From: Allodiplogaster sudhausi
Lineage: Eukaryota > Nematoda > Chromadorea > Rhabditida > Diplogasteridae
NCBI GenBank assembly: GCA_945643635.1
Contig: CALZFC010000107.1
Location: 257,501 to 321,500, forward strand
Direction: 5' to 3'
Length of the DNA: 64,000 nt
Positions 60,157 through 64,000 of this stretch are shown in pieces. The notes under the pieces are model-generated. The model was not told the DNA's origin, ran no database searches, and saw only the letters and a list, made by a program, of their open reading frames with translations. Both the position numbers and the translations under genes were made by a program. The number at the start of each line of letters is the position of its first letter. Position 1 is the stretch's first letter.

Positions 60157-63100
60157 TTGCTTTGATGTCGATCGCTTTAGCAATCAGTAAGTGGATGGAT
60201 GAGAAGAAGGAAAGAAGAAAAGAGGAGGAGATGGAGAGGAGAACTTCATCGAGGGAGGGACTCTCTAGGAACTCTCCATTCCAGGGAGCAAAAGCGTATT
60301 TGGAGTGGTGCGCAGCTCAGTCTAGAGAGACCGGCACCCATCGTCATCTCGCACTGTCTCTCTCCTTCTCTCTCGCGCTCTCGCACTCTTTCTCGTTCTC
60401 TCGCACTCTTTCTCTCTTACTCTTTCTTGTTCTCTTCCACTTTCTGACCATCTTTCCCTAACTTTCCTCAAATAGAGAGGGAGTCGTGCTTCTGTCCGTC
60501 CACTGCTGCTGTGTCGTATGTTGTCGAACTGCGTCTGCACTGTCTATCAGATTCCCCACTCTCCTCTCTCTCTTTCTCTCTCTCTCTCTCTGTATCCTTG
60601 AGCGGTGCCTTCTCGTCCATCTCAGGAGCTTCACCACTCGTCTGCGCACGCTTTGACCATTCCCTTAGCAGGATCCATCCGGTGGAGAAGATACAATTTG
60701 GAAAGAAGAGAAAGAAGAAGACTGAAACTGCCGTTGCCACTCGAGGGTCTCCCTTTCGCCATGCGACGACTTCTTCTCGCCTTCTCTTTTCTCTTTCTCC
60801 TTTCCAGTCAGTCATCCATCTTTTCAGTTTTGATGCATTCATTTTGGAATTGCATATGCACAGCGTTCCTCGTTGCCTGCAGATTCTCTTGCTGAGAACC
60901 CCATGATTGGTCCCCTCTCTGCAGATTATCTTGCTGAGACCCCCGTGATTGGTCCCCCTCTCTGCAGATTCTCTTGCTGAGACCCCCGTGATTGGTGGCT
61001 CATGTCCTCTCGGCACCTCGGACGTCCAAATCGGTGGGAAGCACACCCACTTCTTCCTGAAATGCGAGCAGACAGCAGAGTGAGCCCTTCTCCGTCCATT
61101 TTTCTTGCTCTATCTGATCTTTCTTCTCTCCTTTCGAAAGAAGAGGATGTTCCTTTTATCCTTATATTCCTTTCAGCGGCAAGAGTGGAGGGGGAGTGTG
61201 GGTAGTGAAGAGTCGAGCAGCCGCTGCCTCCTCTTCCCCTTCAGCCTCTCCACCAAAACTTCTCCGCAAGCACTCCAACATCTGTGGTTAGCCTACCGAA
61301 TTCACTTCACTCCTAACCGTTCATCCTTTTTTTTTACTTTTTCCCTGTATGTATGTATTTGCCTCCGTATCTCTGTCACTGTCTGCCTCCACCTCTCGCT
61401 CTCCCCTCTTTCTTAGTCACTATTTCGTTCTCTCTCTCTCTCTTTCTCTCTCTCTCTTTCTTTATCTATTTCTTTCTTTCTTTATTTCTTTCTTTATTTC
61501 TTTATGTGTTTTTCATTCTTTCATTCTTTTTTTCTTTCTTTCTCTCCTTTCTTACTCTTCCTTCAGTGTCCTGACAATGATTTCGCTCTTCAACTTCTCA
61601 TCTTTTGTCATCCTTTTGCAATTTCTCGAATGTCTGGTGCATTGGTAAAAAAAAGTTTAGCACGCGTAGTGACAACTAAATCCTCCATTTCTGTGCTCTC
61701 TCGCTCAATCACTTTTTCTCGCTTCCTTTATTTCTCATAATAATCTGTTTCTCGAATATTCATTACCTTTGCGTGTGTTGTACTTCCTTCGGTCTTTCCT
61801 TGTTTCCATCTTTTCTTTTGGTGGAATCAATGTCCTCTTCCTTGATGAGAGTGTTCGTCTTAACGGTTCCCTTCGCTGGACTCTGCCTGTGGCTCCCAGT
61901 TTCTCCCCATTGTGTACTCAAAGTATGCACCCTCCAGGCTCTCGTTTCTTCGCCATTTATGTTTCTCCTTGTTCTGTTGTTTGTCGTCTCTTTTCTTGTT
62001 GCTAATAGCTTCTCCTCTGTCTCTCTCTCTTTCTTCTCTTTCACTCTCTTGTGTTTTCTCTCCATCTCTGACTGTCTCTCTCTTTCTCCTCTTTCACTAG
62101 CTCCAGTTTTCTCTCCATCTCTGACTGTCTCTCTCTCTTTCTCCTCTTTCACTCTCTCCAGTTTTCTCTCCATCTCTGACTGTCTCTCTTTCTCCGCTTT
62201 CACTCTCTCCAGTTTTCTCTCCATCTCTGACTGTCTCGCAGCGTTCCGTCTACTCTCGCTTCTTTTATTGTTTGCACTTCACTCAACTTGAGCCTTGTGC
62301 TTCTTTAATTTTTGGTAAGCTTTCCGAAAGCTCTTCAGGATTCCTGAGATGTCCAGCGTAGAAAAAAAACTAACGAAAATCGGTAAACAGACTTATCTTC
62401 ATCTCTCTTCCTTCATCTCTATTTCTTCATCTCTCTTCCTTCCTTTCTCTTCCTTCCTCTCTCTTCTTCCTTTCTCTTCCTTCCTCTCTCTTCCTTCATA
62501 CCTCTTCCTTCCTCTCTCTTCCTTCCCCTCTCTTCCTTCATCCCTCTTCCTTTCTCTTTTTTCCTTTCTCTCTTTTCCTTCCTCTCTCTTCCTTCATCTC
62601 TTTTCCTTCCTCTCTCTTCATTCCCCTCTCTTCCATCCTCTCTCTTCCTTCATCCCTCTTCCTTCCTCTCTCTTCCTTCCTCTCTCTTCTTCCTTTCTCT
62701 TCTTTCCTCTCTCTTCCTTCCTCTCTCTTCTTCCTCTCTCTTCCTTCTTCTCTCTTTCTTCCTGCCCTTCATCGCTCTTCTTATTTCGCTCAAACTTTTA
62801 ACGGAGAAGTGTATGTTTTGATTTATTTAGATATGCGAGGTTGCTAAATGAAATCCTTGCTGAGGATAAAAAAAGGAAAAGAAGCAGTGGTTGCTAACCA
62901 TTAGCTAACAAGGGAATGGTCTCGGCTTCCCCAGAGGTTTTAAAATGAGCAATATACCATTCGAAAGCTCTCGTCGAGTAGATAACGGAAATGATAGTCA
63001 ACATCTCCTAACGGATTTTGTATCGATCGGATTTTTCAAAAATGATGGCGTCGAGGATTTGACGATTTCGCCTCTAATTCTTAAATCAGGAGTTTGCCGC

Positions 63101-63941
63101 CGCAAACGTTGAGAAATCGAACGGGGTTTTTTTATACGGAATGTAACCGAGTTGCTCTTGCATAGCAAATAAGATTCAGGTGGAAATAATGTATCCGAAG
63201 CTGTTTATGGCAATAACATGAACTTTTTGGCACAGATGAACGTTTTTGAAAAAAATGAACATTTTACAGCAAAATATAATATGCCAATTATTATTTTTTA
63301 TGTTGAAAACGACTTGAAAATGAGGAATTAGTGGCTTAAAACACAAAAATCAGCATAAAAAAAGTTGCTTTGGCTCCATACAAAACAGAGAATTTTTCAC
63401 CAAAGGGGACCCCCTTTGGTGAAAATACAATACAATACAATTTATCGTTGTATCAGGCCGATTGTGGGATGAGCACAGGGATGAAAAATGGCCTAAAAAT
63501 GTTTTTGCTCCAAAAATGATCAGAAAGTGTATTAATAGGCTTTACATGGCCTACTTACACGTATAAATCAATTTTAGAGTCGAGAAAGTTAGCAAATGTC
63601 GTGAAACTGTTAATTTTAGCGGTTTTCCGAGAATATCAGGTAAACAGAATCCGTTACTAGATTTTGACTATCATTTCCGTTATCTACTCGTCGAGAGCTT
63701 TCGAATGGTTTATAGCTCATTTCAAAACCTCGGGGGAAGCCGAGACCATTCAATCGTAAGAGCTTGACACGAACTCCTTTTACAGAATACAATTATCGCT
63801 ACTTATCTGCTAGGTCAACACAAATAGTTGAATACGTCTCTATGTCTTGATCTCATCTTTTTCTGACATTCATTTTCCCTGCTTCGTGCTCCTACCAAAT
63901 CTTTCTCTTTCTTCCCTCCCCAATTTCTCTCTTCCCCACCC

Positions 63942-63981
<40 letters not shown>

Positions 63982-64000
63982 AGAACAAGTGGTATCTGGC
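60157..64000 (+). CDS. Unresolved plus-strand gene, running off the right end
   Basis: Possible exons: 60160-60340 (MSIALAISKWMDEKKERRKE), 60634-60790 (open in three frames; one reads KIQFGKKRKKKTETAVATR), 61005-61079 (SCPLGTSDVQIGGKHTHFFL then KCEQTAE before GTGAGC), 61181-61290 (GKSGGGVWVVKSRAAAASS) and 61570-61640 (CPDNDFALQLL after an AG). A clear acceptor at 63983 (CTCTCTTTCAG) opens an exon AACAAGTGGTATCTGGC that leaves the window. The Cys-containing pieces hint at an extracellular protein, but nothing is recognised. These may belong to more than one gene. Confidence 0.25.
60889..61003. repeat. About 43-bp tandem repeat, three copies
   Basis: CTGCAGATT(C/A)TCTTGCTGAGA with CCCC(C/A)(G/T)TGATTGGT repeats three times. 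Each copy begins with CTCTCTGCAG, so each carries an acceptor-like AG. Confidence 0.85.
61420..61570. repeat. CT and TTTC microsatellite
   Basis: (CT)n, then TTTC/TTTA tetranucleotide runs, ending in CTTCCTTCAG|TGTCCTGAC. A likely expanded acceptor tract of the unresolved plus-strand gene. Confidence 0.8.
62025..62240. repeat. About 55-bp pyrimidine minisatellite
   Basis: Four imperfect units share TTTTCTCTCCATCTCTGACT followed by GTCTCTCTC and CTCCTCTTTCACT. Open on both strands by composition. Confidence 0.85.
62396..62790. repeat. CTCTCTTCCTTC-type simple repeat
   Basis: A degenerate array of TCTCTTCCTTCC and TCATCCCTCTTCCTTC units about 390 bp long. Non-coding. Confidence 0.9.
62914..63751. 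mobile_element. Foldback element, 838 bp, near the right end
   Basis: The arms begin GAATGGTCTCGGCTTCCCC and continue through ATTCGAAAGCTCTCG-CGAG and TAGATAACGGAAATGATAGT with a few mismatches; each arm is about 110 bp. The interior is AT-rich and encodes no transposase. No clear target-site duplication is seen. Confidence 0.85.
63947..63983. repeat. CT microsatellite ending in an acceptor
   Basis: (CT)n followed by TTTCAG at 63983, opening an exon at the window edge. Confidence 0.85.

Overview
This window is nuclear DNA from a multicellular animal with a compact genome. It carries a TGF-beta-family type II receptor, BBS7, NOMO, FTSJ1, DUSP11, ZCCHC8, TMIE and UBE3B. Genes are spliced and lie on both strands roughly every 4 to 6 kb. 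Introns are often only 44 to 120 bp, and many are swollen by GA/CT microsatellites or minisatellites. The gene set implies ciliated cells and TGF-beta-type signalling. Protein divergence and intron structure do not fix the phylum; any small-genome invertebrate, glass sponges included, would fit, and I do not claim one.

Layout, left to right. DDX6/Me31B helicase (-, 1.8-3.7 kb). NOMO, an ER translocon-associated protein (-, 5.2-11.2 kb). An unresolved coding-like stretch (11.7-13.1 kb). A SAM-plus-PDZ protein (-, 13.2-14.9 kb). A small unrecognised gene (+, about 15 kb) that runs into the start of BBS7 (+, 15.8-20.9 kb). A type II activin/BMP-like receptor kinase (+, 21.3-24.7 kb). A weak unrecognised gene end (-, 25.3 kb). 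FTSJ1/TRM7 tRNA methyltransferase (-, 26.4-28.8 kb), head-to-head with a DUSP11-like RNA phosphatase (+, 29.0-31.2 kb). Unresolved exons (31.5-34.9 kb). A formin of FHDC1/INF2 type (+, 35.0-42.1 kb). An SLC22-like transporter (-, 42.4-46.9 kb). ZCCHC8 of the NEXT complex (-, 47.9-50.1 kb), head-to-head with TMIE (+, 50.4-51.2 kb). UBE3B HECT ubiquitin ligase (+, 51.2-56.9 kb). Two unrecognised plus-strand loci fill the right end.

The genes are unrelated housekeeping, RNA-processing, ciliary, signalling and transport functions, so this is not an operon-like cluster. FTSJ1/DUSP11, ZCCHC8/TMIE and SAM-PDZ/small gene are divergent pairs that probably share promoters.

The most unusual content is non-coding. 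At least seven foldback (inverted-terminal-repeat) elements of about 0.23 to 0.84 kb sit in introns or intergenic DNA, three of them in the formin gene and TA-flanked. One intronic minisatellite in NOMO has copied the gene's own 5' splice site several times. A BBS7 minisatellite appears to have copied a 3' splice-site-like segment. I found no CRISPR array, bacterial operon, virus or defence system, and nothing I can call a new biochemical system with confidence.
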